Shown piece by piece: positions 44,086 through 52,632 of a stretch of 64,000 nucleotides of DNA. The first letter of the stretch is position 1; the number at the start of each line of letters is the position of its first letter. The notes beneath the pieces are model-generated. The model was not told the origin of the DNA. It saw only the letters and a program-made list of their open reading frames with translations, and did not search any database. The DNA comes from Bacteroidota bacterium (GTDB lineage Bacteria > Bacteroidota > Bacteroidia > 2-12-FULL-35-15), in contig CANJYB010000018.1 in the NCBI GenBank assembly GCA_947479085.1, positions 31,872 to 95,871 on the forward strand, read 5' to 3'. The position numbers and the translations under genes were made by a program.

Positions 44086-47000
44086 TTAGTTCTTTGTCCG
44101 AACCAGTTTTATTGTAGAAGAGAAATCCGGAGTTTTATATTTAATAAAATAAATTCCTGTACCAAGGTTATATTGATTCGCGTCAATAGTGATGGTATGT
44201 ACACCAACAGTTTGAAAGGCATCAGCAGTTATTGGTTCGGCCACCAGTTGTCCAAGTAGGTTATATATCCCTATGGATGCCTGTTGTTCAGTTAGTAATG
44301 TATAAGATAAAGTCAAGGTATTGTTAAATGGATTTGGATATACCTGGAAATCATTTTGCAATGCATCAAAATAGGCAGTAAAGGTATCATCAGTGCTTAC
44401 ATTTAATCGTATGGAATTATTTGAATTGGGTGTCGGAACTAATAAAGGAGATTGCCAATATTTGAATTTATAACCCGGGTTTGCGGTAACAGTTATTGTT
44501 ACAGGCACTCCGTCATAATAAACTCCTGTCCAAGGCAGAGATTCCGGTGTAATGGTAGAGATTTTAATTTTACCCGCTCCTGCAGGTTGAACATCAAGTG
44601 TAACGTTTACCTGCTTTACCAAACTGAACTGATTTTCAATCTGATCTCTGGCAATGCCTATCCTGGAACCTGCAAATTGAAGCATGGTGTCAATATTTGC
44701 TTCCCATGAAGGAACATCGTTCGAACGACCTATTGCATTGGGTGCCGGAGATTGGTATCCCCATTTGGTAAAATGTCTTGCCATTTCCGGAGCCATTTCA
44801 TCACGCATTGCATAGGCATTAACATCCATTTTGTTTGGTAGGAAAATGGTGTTCATCAAATCTGCATAACGGTCAACAAAATAATTTTTGAATTCTGTAT
44901 TGTTAAGCAAACTTCTAAGCATTACCGAATGAGGATTGGAAGTAGGAGGATTTATGGCAACCCGGAGCATATTGGTTGTGTCTGCACCGGCCCACCAGCT
45001 TTGAGCAAAGCCCAATGTGATATCTGTATCCCAAAACATGTAACGCCACTTTCCCGGAGGATCATTGGGGCGCCAGAATTTAATATTATTGGTATATGTT
45101 CCCAACCAGTCAATATTAATAAGGTAAGTTTCGGTAATAAAATAATCACAAAAGTTTTCAATATCCAACATTGTTTTCACATTTGTGTAGTTAGTCGAAT
45201 CGCTCATGTTATTATTTCCAATGAAATTTACCATGCTTAAAAATCCTGCATTTCCTCCTTCTATAATGTTTCCGTCAAATTCAAGAAAATCAATTTTACT
45301 GCCTGAAACCCCACTGTTACTTTCTATATAATCCTTGTCCTGTTTTTCCCTCAGTTCATATACACCCCAGTATTTTCCATTTATAAAAAGAACACAAGGT
45401 CTTCCATCCATTATATCCAGGCTCGTGCTTTTTTGTGCATTCTTCTGGTTAAATCGGTCTCTCATATGGGTGGTATTCCAGTCAGAACCGGCATTACGTA
45501 TATTGAATGATTTATAGGAAGAGATATTTTGTTTATCCGGAAACAGGGGATAATTAATTTTAGTTCCGTTGTAATTTTCTTTTGCTTTCACAGTAAATCC
45601 CCTTTGCGGCCAAGCTTTTGAATAATTACCCTGGATGGAAATACCAGCTGTGGTTTCAAAACCCTGGGTGCCTCTTTGGTCAAAATATTCTATGTTTGCA
45701 GGTCGTTCCCAGCCTTTCCAGAAATTAGCACCCTGAAAAGGAATGGCTGACATATCAGCCCCCGGACCATAAACGTATATTCCATAATTATAATCAAATA
45801 AGTTATAAGGGTCGCTAACAAGGGAAACCACAGGCAGAGAAATATTTTCATTAATAAAATAAGTATTGGTTATAACAGGGCTTGGCAAATAAAGTGGGTT
45901 GCTTGAATAAGTACGGGCCCTTAAAGCTCTTGTAGAATCAATAATAATAGGGGAGGAGTAGGCTGGAGAAGACTGATCAGGGTCTTTTCCATCGGTGGTA
46001 TATCTTATTGTTCCGTTTGCGGCTGTCATACCTGCCAGTTGGTTGCCGGTATAAAATCCGGCAGGCAATGTAAAGTAAGGTTGACTGGCATAATCAATGT
46101 AAAATGCAGAAGTGTTGTTAGATGTATCAGGTGTTGGACTATCAAAATAGTACCAGTTGTTTGCCCCGTCAGGTCTTCTGCCATAAGTATTGTTTATCTG
46201 CATAGGTCCTACGGTATGCTGGTCAACCACCACTCCGGAAGAGTCAGTAAGTGTTAATATCTGCCCTGTACTGTTAAGGTTAAAATCGGTATGCAGGTGA
46301 ACAGTTGCAGGAAAAGGATAATAGGTAACTGTGGTATCGTTTACACCAATTAAAAAATAAGGGATTGCTGAAAGGTCGTTCATACCATTATTATAATTGT
46401 GAACCTGTATACTGAAAACGTTGGTCCCTACTTTTAATGCGGAATCAATTATATGGGGCGAAACAAAATAAGCAGCTGAAAAATTTCCGTTCTGATACAT
46501 CTGTGCTTCGTGTTCGTCATAAGCATAAGTATTGTAAGCGGGATGATCTCCGTAAATTCCAACATTGAACCGAGCTATTTCAACATCATTCAGATAGGCA
46601 ACAAATGCATCATCAAAATCCAACAAAATAGCCGCAGTAGGAATAATACTGGTATCTGCAATAGTAAATGTTTTTCTCATAAACAGGGAAGTTACAGGTG
46701 GAATTACAGTACTATCGTCCCCATCGCCATATCCTATTCCTCCTTGTCCGGTAAGCCATGGTGTATCATTAAATCCAATGCTTCTCCAGTTTGCGGGTGG
46801 GTTGGAACTTCCTAAATAATATTTCCAGGGATTATTAGAATATACAGGTACTTCCCAATGATCAAAAAAAGTTTTGCGGTCTTTTTTGGAACAGAAAATA
46901 GTAAGGTAATCGTGAGGTTTAATAAATATTCTCGGAAACTTCCATTGATTATTATTCCCGTTTTCATTTCGGGCAATAGTGTATCCCTGCATATTTATGG

Positions 47001-47160
47001 CTGTATTCCCGGTATTGTAAAATTCTATCCAGTCTTCTTGATCACCATCTTCATCCAGGAAAGAAGATACACTGGCACTGGAAACCTCATTGATTACTAC
47101 CTGGGAACGGAGTAAAAAAGAAAAGGATAAAATAAATACAGTTAAAAGTAGTTTTTTCAT
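44086..47160 (-). CDS. CotH-family surface protein with lamin-tail domain and T9SS sorting domain
   Basis: The 1024-aa protein begins with a signal peptide (1-19) and a lamin-tail domain (about 20-120: VVINEVSSASVSSFLDEDGD, DWIEFYNTG). A chitobiase-C-terminal-like domain (about 355-440, YTTDGKDPDQSSPAYSSPI) follows. Next is a CotH kinase-like domain (about 450-830) with GISIQGNYSKAWPQRGFTVK, MRDRFNQKNAQ and YWGVYELREKQDKDYIE. After an InlB-like repeat it ends in a T9SS sorting domain (about 945-1024, FQVYPNPFNNTLTLSY). CotH in spore coats phosphorylates proteins; here the substrate is unknown and the protein would be on the cell surface. It is monocistronic. Confidence 0.9.
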   Translation of the reverse strand: MKKLLLTVFILSFSFLLRSQVVINEVSSASVSSFLDEDGDQEDWIEFYNTGNTAINMQGYTIARNENGNNNQWKFPRIFIKPHDYLTIFCSKKDRKTFFDHWEVPVYSNNPWKYYLGSSNPPANWRSIGFNDTPWLTGQGGIGYGDGDDSTVIPPVTSLFMRKTFTIADTSIIPTAAILLDFDDAFVAYLNDVEIARFNVGIYGDHPAYNTYAYDEHEAQMYQNGNFSAAYFVSPHIIDSALKVGTNVFSIQVHNYNNGMNDLSAIPYFLIGVNDTTVTYYPFPATVHLHTDFNLNSTGQILTLTDSSGVVVDQHTVGPMQINNTYGRRPDGANNWYYFDSPTPDTSNNTSAFYIDYASQPYFTLPAGFYTGNQLAGMTAANGTIRYTTDGKDPDQSSPAYSSPIIIDSTRALRARTYSSNPLYLPSPVITNTYFINENISLPVVSLVSDPYNLFDYNYGIYVYGPGADMSAIPFQGANFWKGWERPANIEYFDQRGTQGFETTAGISIQGNYSKAWPQRGFTVKAKENYNGTKINYPLFPDKQNISSYKSFNIRNAGSDWNTTHMRDRFNQKNAQKSTSLDIMDGRPCVLFINGKYWGVYELREKQDKDYIESNSGVSGSKIDFLEFDGNIIEGGNAGFLSMVNFIGNNNMSDSTNYTNVKTMLDIENFCDYFITETYLINIDWLGTYTNNIKFWRPNDPPGKWRYMFWDTDITLGFAQSWWAGADTTNMLRVAINPPTSNPHSVMLRSLLNNTEFKNYFVDRYADLMNTIFLPNKMDVNAYAMRDEMAPEMARHFTKWGYQSPAPNAIGRSNDVPSWEANIDTMLQFAGSRIGIARDQIENQFSLVKQVNVTLDVQPAGAGKIKISTITPESLPWTGVYYDGVPVTITVTANPGYKFKYWQSPLLVPTPNSNNSIRLNVSTDDTFTAYFDALQNDFQVYPNPFNNTLTLSYTLLTEQQASIGIYNLLGQLVAEPITADAFQTVGVHTITIDANQYNLGTGIYFIKYKTPDFSSTIKLVRTKN

Positions 47161-47364
47161 TTGGTGAATGTTTTGGCAAATTTAAGACATATTTAAAATA
47201 AACCGGTATGTTTTTTTAAACATAACTATATGTATCGTATTTGTTTTCAGTTTTTTTTAGAAGATTAGTTATCTGATTGGTTTAATCTTTCTGACATTTT
47301 CATGACAATTGAAATTACCCCTATATATAGCTTTGTGCATCTTAATTTTCCATCAATTCTATTT

Positions 47365-48414
47365 ATGAAAAAGCAATTTTTATTTTTCTCTGCTTCACTG
47401 CTATTTTGCAGCATTACTTATGCTCAAACCGAAAAACATTTAAAAAACATTCATCAGCTTACCTATGGCGGAGACAATGCCGAAGCCTATTTCAGTTATG
47501 ATGACAAATTCCTTTCTTTTCAATCCAATAATAAGAAATGGGGATTGAACTGCGATCAGATTTTTAATATGAACATATCGGATGCCACTATGGATAGTAC
47601 TTACAAAGCAACCCGTATAAGCACCGGACTTGGGCGAACCACCTGCGCTTATTACCTGAAAGATGGGAAACACATATTGTATGCCTCCACACATAAAGGT
47701 GGCAAAGAGTGTCCTCCCAATCCGGAGCCTCGCCCGGACCATAAATACCTATGGCCGGTGTATGCTTCGTTCGATATATATGTAGCCGATTTGAACGGAA
47801 ATATTACCCAGCAGTTAACCGACTCTCCGGGTTACGATGCAGAAGCTACTATTTCACCGGATGGAAAAATAATAGTGTTTACCAGCATGCGTTCCGGTGA
47901 CCTGGAATTATGGACCATGAATGTGGATGGAACCAGCCTGAAACAGGTAACTTCTGGACTTGGGTATGATGGAGGTGCATTTTTTTCTCCCGATGGAAAA
48001 AAATTAGTATTCCGTGCATCCCGCCCAACCACACCCGAAGATATAAAGGAATACAAGGATTTATTGGCGCAAAACCTTGTAATGCCTGTAAAGATGGAGA
48101 TTTATACCTGTAATGTAGATGGAAGCGATGTGAAACAAGTAACACATTTGGGCAAAGCCAACTGGGCACCTTACTTTACACCTGATGGAAAAAAGATTAT
48201 GTTTTCTTCCAACTACGATGCCACCAAGGGTTTTAATTTTAACCTGTTTACGATTAATCCGGATGGTACGGGCATTGAAAAGATAACAAATGTAAGCACC
48301 TTTAATGCATTTCCTATGTTTTCGCGAGATGGAAAAAAACTGGTTTTTTCTTCTAACCGGAATACCCATGGTAACCCCGGGATAGATTTATTTATAGCTG
48401 ATTGGGTAGAGTAG
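47365..48414 (+). CDS. TolB-like beta-propeller (PD40) exported protein
   Basis: From the ATG at 47365 the 349-aa protein has a signal peptide MKKQFLFFSASLLFCSITYA. Using the upstream ATG at 47302 would place 21 extra residues before the signal, so I reject that start. The mature part has at least five PD40/WD40-like blades, each with a SPDGKKLVF core: YDAEATISPDGKIIVFTS, YDGGAFFSPDGKKLVF, WAPYFTPDGKKIMFSS and FPMFSRDGKKLVFSS. They lie at about residues 165-349. It is probably periplasmic. No Tol-Pal genes are near, so it is not named tolB. Confidence 0.85.
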   Translation: MKKQFLFFSASLLFCSITYAQTEKHLKNIHQLTYGGDNAEAYFSYDDKFLSFQSNNKKWGLNCDQIFNMNISDATMDSTYKATRISTGLGRTTCAYYLKDGKHILYASTHKGGKECPPNPEPRPDHKYLWPVYASFDIYVADLNGNITQQLTDSPGYDAEATISPDGKIIVFTSMRSGDLELWTMNVDGTSLKQVTSGLGYDGGAFFSPDGKKLVFRASRPTTPEDIKEYKDLLAQNLVMPVKMEIYTCNVDGSDVKQVTHLGKANWAPYFTPDGKKIMFSSNYDATKGFNFNLFTINPDGTGIEKITNVSTFNAFPMFSRDGKKLVFSSNRNTHGNPGIDLFIADWVE

Positions 48415-48615
48415 GGGAGTTTGGACTTAATAAAGAACATCAAGGTAATAAATTATATAAAAGTAACTTGGTATTACTAATTGACAAATTGGACAAAGCC
48501 TTTAAGAGCAAATTTTTCACTTATTAACTTAAGTTTTAAAGCTTGAGGTAATGTGGCTTTACCAGAAAATGGCCTCAGCCAAATTTTTTTTAATGGGTTT
48601 GCGATTGCAAAGAAA

Positions 48616-48646
48616 AACTCCCTCGAAATTTGAGGGAGTTTTTTTT
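48616..48646. terminator. bidirectional terminator
   Basis: The stem AACTCCCTC-gaaattt-GAGGGAGTT is flanked by A5 on the left and T8 on the right. It ends the minus-strand 306-aa gene and possibly the TolB-like gene 200 bp upstream. Confidence 0.8.
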
Positions 48647-48680
48647 GTTTTATTCTTATTTTCCTTTGGATGCATTAATA

Positions 48681-49601
48681 TTAAGGCAGCAAAAGAATAA
48701 TTTTGTGTTTCTTTTCGGAACCGGGTTTGAAATGATAATTGAGTTCTGTTTGAATAGCGAAACCTCTTAATTCGTAAGTTATATCATAGTTTCCGGGGAT
48801 GACCGGGACAATTTCGAATGTGCCATCAATTAATGTAAGGGTTTGATAAGCTATTGCTGACTGACCGGCAAGGCGCATGATTACTGAAACATTGACTAAA
48901 GGGACGCGATTACTATCGGTAATGCTTCCTCTTAGTTTGGTTTTGGTGGAACCAAGGTCGATGATTTCGCGGGCAAAGAAATAGTTTTTTACAAATTCGG
49001 GATTTGAAATGAATAAAGTGTTTATCATTATATCCATTTGGCCTTTGAACTGGTCGTTGTAAATTTCTTTGATTAACTTTTTGATTTGGCCTCCGGCAGT
49101 CTTTTTTGTAATTCGTGCCTGACGAGGGTTGGAGGATGAAAGCAGATACAGGTCTATTGCTGACTGAAGGTCGGTGATGTCGGAAGCTGCAATACCAAAA
49201 TTGAGTGCGCCAGCGTTTGCATTTGCGGCATTTCGTATTTGCTGACATATTACTGCAATTTCTTCCTTGGTTAATCTGTTCAACATATAAGGTTTGAATT
49301 TTACAAGGTTTGCCAATGTGTTGTTGTTAACAGAATTGGCATAAGCGAGAGTGGCCTGAGCGCATTTGAAAGCTAAATTACTCATGGTTTTGCGGAGCAC
49401 TTTTGTATCGAGTGTTACACCAGATGTTCCGTTTAGAACGATTTGGTCGTAAGCATCGATGAGTATTAATTTGTTTTTGACTGTGAGTAATACTGCTGCA
49501 AATGCAGCGATGGTGTTGGTTATTACTACGTTTGCTGCTACGGCTAAGAACACGCATACGGTGCGTATTGTTGTTACCTTATTTACTAATTTGGTTTCCA
49601 T
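48681..49601 (-). CDS. uncharacterised helical protein with carboxypeptidase-regulatory-like C-terminal domain
   Basis: The 306-aa protein (METKLVNKVTTIRTVCVFLA) has no cleavable signal. Residues 12-48 are hydrophobic and could form a membrane or amphipathic helix. Residues about 65-215 are predicted helical with Ala-rich stretches. Residues about 222-300 look like a CarboxypepD-reg-type beta-sandwich (LRGSITDSNRVPLVNVSVIM, then TFEIVPVIPGNYDITYELRG), a module often used as a pilus or surface-protein fold. I do not know the family's function. It is the last gene after an ECF sigma gene and repeat array E on the same strand, with a shared terminator at 48616. Codon use is like its neighbours. 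Confidence 0.75.
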   Translation of the reverse strand: METKLVNKVTTIRTVCVFLAVAANVVITNTIAAFAAVLLTVKNKLILIDAYDQIVLNGTSGVTLDTKVLRKTMSNLAFKCAQATLAYANSVNNNTLANLVKFKPYMLNRLTKEEIAVICQQIRNAANANAGALNFGIAASDITDLQSAIDLYLLSSSNPRQARITKKTAGGQIKKLIKEIYNDQFKGQMDIMINTLFISNPEFVKNYFFAREIIDLGSTKTKLRGSITDSNRVPLVNVSVIMRLAGQSAIAYQTLTLIDGTFEIVPVIPGNYDITYELRGFAIQTELNYHFKPGSEKKHKIILLLP

Positions 49602-49846
49602 TTTGATTTTAATTTAATTGTTAATACTACTACTAATTATGAATTTTTTATACTGCGAATTACGAATTATTGAATTTGAGATTGCCATGTACGGATAACG
49701 AATCCCGGACGAACGGGACGAATTTGCGAATTGGAGGTTGTCAATTATTTACTTACACCCCTATTTGCGGAAAAGTCGAAAAAGTAAGCTCCCGATTGAC
49801 TCTCAAAGGGGGTTATTTTCGAAATACTGCTAATATTTTGGGTGAC

Positions 49847-50182
49847 AGTGCTGATTGCGAAAGAAATGAAGTTGATTGCAAAGGTGACGAAGTTAGTTGC
49901 AAAGTTGGCGAAGTGATTTGTAAACCTTGCGAAGTGGCTTGAAAAGTTGGAGAAGTAGATTGTAAACCTGACGATGCGGCTTGAAAAGTTGGCGAAATGC
50001 TTTGAAAAGTTGGCGGGGTGATTTGTAAACCTGGCGAAGTGCTTTGTAAACTTGGCGAAGTGGTTTGAAAAGTTGGCGAAGTACATTGTAAACCTAGCGA
50101 AGTGCTTTGAAAAGTTGGCGAAGTACATTGTAAACCTAGCGAAGTGCTTTGAAAAGTTGGCGAAGTGGTTTGAAAACCTGCC
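49847..50182. repeat. repeat array E, 16 units of exactly 21 bp between ECF sigma and the 306-aa gene
   Basis: Fifteen good units (49868-50182) and one degenerate unit at the left share GCGAAGTGCTTTGAAAAGTT plus one base. No indel occurs. Two unit types alternate, TTTGAAAAGTTGG and TTGTAAACCTAG, and one 42-bp dimer is exactly duplicated (50078-50161). Some units form dyads (CTTT-ga-AAAG, GGTTT-ga-AAACC). On the minus strand a 132-codon ORF from the ATG at 50211 to 49813 encodes the heptad TSPTFQS, and a second frame encodes YFANFSK. Variable columns are spread over all codon positions in every frame, so coding is not supported by the substitution pattern. The flanks 49602-49846 and 50183-50290 hold no other gene. 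Confidence 0.85.
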
Positions 50183-50290
50183 GGAATTTTTATTTTTAAG
50201 GTTGTGCTCATTTTATTTGGTTCTTTTAAATGGTTTTGTTTTGCCCTTTGTATATAAGAACGATGAAATTTGAAAAGTACGGCAGTTTTT

Positions 50291-50860
50291 TTAAAAATTA
50301 TTTTTTTCGAGTTTCTTTTTTAATATTTTGAGTATTCGGGTGTACTGCCGGGGAATGGTTTTTTCTTTTGAGTTTAAGGCTTTGGCTATCTCTTCCCATT
50401 TTTGTTTTTTCCAAAGACGGAGGTGTAGTATTTTTCTGTCTCTGGGAGATAATGTATTGATTGCTTTGAGCAATTTAGCTTTGTTTTCGGGTGAAGTAAT
50501 GAGGTCTCCCATTTGTTGTTCGATACCATCGGGTAGCTCGTCCATGAGGATTACCGGGAGTTTCTTTTTCTTTAAAAAATCGATGATGTGATTTTTGACG
50601 ATGCGAAATAGCCAACTGCCGAAACTTTTGTTTTCTGTGTATTTTCCCTCTTTAAGTGATTTATACAGTATTATGGATTCTTCCTGAATGGCATCTTCTG
50701 CATCGTGATGGTTTTGGAGGCGATAGAAATTAACCTTATAAAGATTTTTGTGATGCAGGTTAAATAGTTTGGTGAAGGCATTGTTGTCTCCATTAAGGAA
50801 TTGCTGAATGAGTTGGGAATCTCTGAGATTCCGGGCTTCTCTATTTTGTTCTTTTGTCAT
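50291..50860 (-). CDS. ECF RNA polymerase sigma factor linked to array E
   Basis: From the ATG at 50860 the product has 189 aa (MTKEQNREARNLRDSQLIQQ). Longer reading to 50950 would translate a dispersed GGGGAGGGGT repeat, so it is rejected. Region 2 shows NAFTKLFNLHHKNLYKVNFY, HHDAEDAIQEESIILYKSL and SFGSWLFRIVKNHIIDFLKK. Region 4 shows TLSPRDRKILHLRLWKKQKW and EEIAKALNSKEKTIPRQYTR. No anti-sigma gene is adjacent; instead array E (110 bp away) and the 306-aa gene follow on the same strand. That arrangement is unusual for an ECF factor and suggests the sigma factor controls, or is controlled with, that locus. The target promoter is unknown. Confidence 0.85.
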   Translation of the reverse strand: MTKEQNREARNLRDSQLIQQFLNGDNNAFTKLFNLHHKNLYKVNFYRLQNHHDAEDAIQEESIILYKSLKEGKYTENKSFGSWLFRIVKNHIIDFLKKKKLPVILMDELPDGIEQQMGDLITSPENKAKLLKAINTLSPRDRKILHLRLWKKQKWEEIAKALNSKEKTIPRQYTRILKILKKKLEKNNF

Positions 50861-51696
50861 GATACTAAGAATTATGAATTTGTTTTTGGTACGGATAACG
50901 AATGACCTCACCCCCGGCCCCTCCCCTTGAAGAAAGGGGAGGGGTGCCAATGTGTGACGTTGTTACTTATTAGTTCCTATTGTGGGCGAGGAAAGAGGTT
51001 AATAAAACCTCGTTTGCGCGGAGCCGCAAGAAACGTAAGTGTTTTTTGGTTAAAAGGTTAATAAACTGATTGAAAACTGTGGGTAAGCGTACTTTGTTAA
51101 TTGGTTAGGTGTGGTGTGGAGTGCCCGTGGGAACAGCGAAATAAAGATTTCTTTGTTTGACGGTTATGTTAATGGCTGTAAAGTTTATTCATGCGGTTGG
51201 TTTTGAAGTTATGGTTTGTTATACGGGAGATTTTGGGTTGGGTTGCGTTTTTGTGAAAGTTTTTTAAAAATGGAACGCAGAAAGAAAATCGGGTCTGTGA
51301 GCGCAGATGACGGGAGTGCTTCGTGCAGTGGCGGGACGCCACTAAATAATAGGCACAGGCGAAACACGCCTGCGCCCAATGTCATTAAGTTAATTTCGTC
51401 TCCTTAACTTAATGACATTGCGCTCTCGCCAGCAGGGTAAACAGGAAGATAGTTTTGCAATAATAGCCTAAATGAGCTTTTTATAGGAAAAGTTTTTCAA
51501 TGACACACTCCCTAATAGCTCGGGACTTAAAGCCCCTACCTCCTCTCAAAGAGGGGAATTGCGGTACGCATAGCTATCGCAAGAAATGGAAATGACCTAT
51601 TTTCAAATAGCGAGGGACTTATAACCACTAATCCTCAAAAGGGAAATTGGTTACCAAGGAAGGTAAGTGTCTATAAAAAAGAATTTTGAAAGATTT
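50861..51696. other. long intergenic region with dispersed repeats
   Basis: No credible gene lies here. Recognisable parts are a CCCCTCCCCTTGAAGAAAGG inverted repeat at about 50910-50950, a related pattern CCCCTACCTCCTCTCAAAGA at about 51530, and the hairpin cluster listed separately. The short ORFs in the region have no support. Confidence 0.5.
51329..51420. repeat. cluster of three adjacent hairpins
   Basis: In order: GTGGCG-gga-CGCCAC, CAGGCG-aaaca-CGCCTG, and a perfect 17-bp inverted repeat (CAATGTCATTAAGTTAA at 51377-51393 with its partner at 51404-51420, 10-nt spacer). The set looks like a compact structured RNA or a palindromic mobile remnant. No T run follows, so it is not a simple terminator. 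Confidence 0.5.
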
Positions 51697-51727
51697 ATTG
51701 CTAATTCAATAAATAATACGATATTTG
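51697..51727 (+). promoter_or_regulatory. Bacteroidota-type promoter of the rpmB operon
   Basis: ATTG (51697-51700), 19 nt, then GATATTTG (51720-51727), followed by CACTCC. The tRNA-Asp promoter ends in the same TTTGCACTCC. Confidence 0.65.
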
Positions 51728-51771
51728 CACTCCAAAATTTAAAAAAAGTACATATTTAATACAAAAATAAG

Positions 51772-52011
51772 ATGTCAAGAGTTTGTGAAATAACAGGAAA
51801 AAAGGCTATTGTAGGGAACAAAGTTTCTCACTCGAACGCTAAAACTAAACGTAAATTCAATGTGAACTTAAAGGTGAAAAAATTCTTTTTGCCGGAAGAA
51901 AACAAATGGATTACTTTGCGTTTGTCTACTTCAGCTTTACGTACCATCAACAAAAATGGTATTGCTGCTGTGCTTAAAGAAGCAAGAGAACAGGGACATT
52001 TGAAGAAATAA
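51772..52011 (+). CDS. rpmB: 50S ribosomal protein L28
   Basis: The 79-aa protein starts MSRVCEITGKKAIVGNKVSH, the conserved L28 N-terminus. It continues SNAKTKRKFNVNLKVKKFFL and ends with a basic ALRTINKNGIAAVLKEA. Length is normal for the phylum. L28 binds 23S rRNA near the exit region. It is the first gene of rpmB-rpmG-DUF4295-ftsY, with its own good promoter, so expression is probably constitutive and high. Zinc-ribbon cysteines of the alternative C+ form are absent. Confidence 0.96.
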   Translation: MSRVCEITGKKAIVGNKVSHSNAKTKRKFNVNLKVKKFFLPEENKWITLRLSTSALRTINKNGIAAVLKEAREQGHLKK

Positions 52012-52104
52012 AAATCAATCGGGCAAGTTTGAAAATTTAAAAATTTAAAAATTAGCCGGAGATTAAAAAAAGTAATAAGCACAATAATTTTCAAATAAAA
52101 TACA

Positions 52105-52287
52105 ATGGCAAAAAAAGGTAATAGAATACAGGTGATTATGGAGTGCACAGAGCACAAAGACAGCGGCATGCCGGGAACGTCTCGCTATGTGACTACCAAA
52201 AACAAAAAGAACACCACCGAGAGATTGGAGTTGAAAAAATACAACCGAATCCTGAAAAAAGTAACCGTTCATAAAGAAATAAAATAA
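52105..52287 (+). CDS. rpmG: 50S ribosomal protein L33
   Basis: The 60-aa product reads [20 protein letters not shown] and then [20 protein letters not shown], matching L33 over its entire length. The paired zinc cysteines of the C+ form are not complete (only one Cys, in MECTEH), so this is the zinc-independent type. The gene follows rpmB by 93 bp and is probably co-transcribed with it. Confidence 0.95.
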   Translation: MAKKGNRIQVIMECTEHKDSGMPGTSRYVTTKNKKNTTERLELKKYNRILKKVTVHKEIK

Positions 52288-52375
52288 TAAACATGATATT
52301 AGAATTAGGATGTTAGATGTTAGACAGAGTGTTTAATCTAAAATCCGAAATCTGAAATCTAAAATCCAATAAACA

Positions 52376-52528
52376 ATGGCAAAGAAAGTAGTTGCATCAC
52401 TAAAAACAGGTAAAGGAAATAACTTTACGAAAGTAATTAAAATGGTAAAATCTCCTAAAACAGGTGCTTACGCATTTAAAGAAGAGATTGTTCACAACGA
52501 TCACATTAAAGATTTTTTATCTAAATAA
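52376..52528 (+). CDS. DUF4295 family ribosome-associated small protein
   Basis: The 50-aa ORF encodes MAKKVVASLKTGKGNNFTKV, then IKMVKSPKTGAYAFKEEIVH and NDHIKDFLSK. The length, basic character and position after rpmG identify DUF4295. In Bacteroidota these proteins are ribosomal-protein-like and probably belong to the ribosome, though a direct role is not visible. Between rpmG and this gene (about 52290-52370) is an AT-rich stretch with TCTAAAATCCGAAATCTGA repeats. A weak hairpin (AAAGGCTTCC / GGGAGCTTTT, about 52555-52585) follows the gene. Confidence 0.9.
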   Translation: MAKKVVASLKTGKGNNFTKVIKMVKSPKTGAYAFKEEIVHNDHIKDFLSK

Positions 52529-52632
52529 ATAGCTGATAGCTATTGTTACTTAAGTAAAGGCTTCCTCAAAAAAGGGAGCTTTTATTGTTTAATTGCATTC
52601 CATTCAGTATCATTTAATATATATTTTTCAAA

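Noticed and set aside
49868..50182. RNA covariation in the CTTT-AAAG dyad of array E
   Set aside because: The outer pair is Watson-Crick in only about a third of the units, so paired change is not convincing there, unlike in array A.
49745..50273. Overlapping ORFs with YFANFSK, TSPTFQS or LAKCFEK heptads on both strands
   Set aside because: All are readings of array E. Variable columns do not favour third codon positions in any frame, so none is listed as a gene.
50861..50950. Longer N-terminus for the ECF sigma gene at 50950
   Set aside because: The extra 30 codons translate a GC-rich dispersed repeat; the family start fits the ATG at 50860.
51216..51407. Plus-strand ORF of 63 codons
   Set aside because: It overlaps the hairpin cluster, has no domain and no conserved start context.
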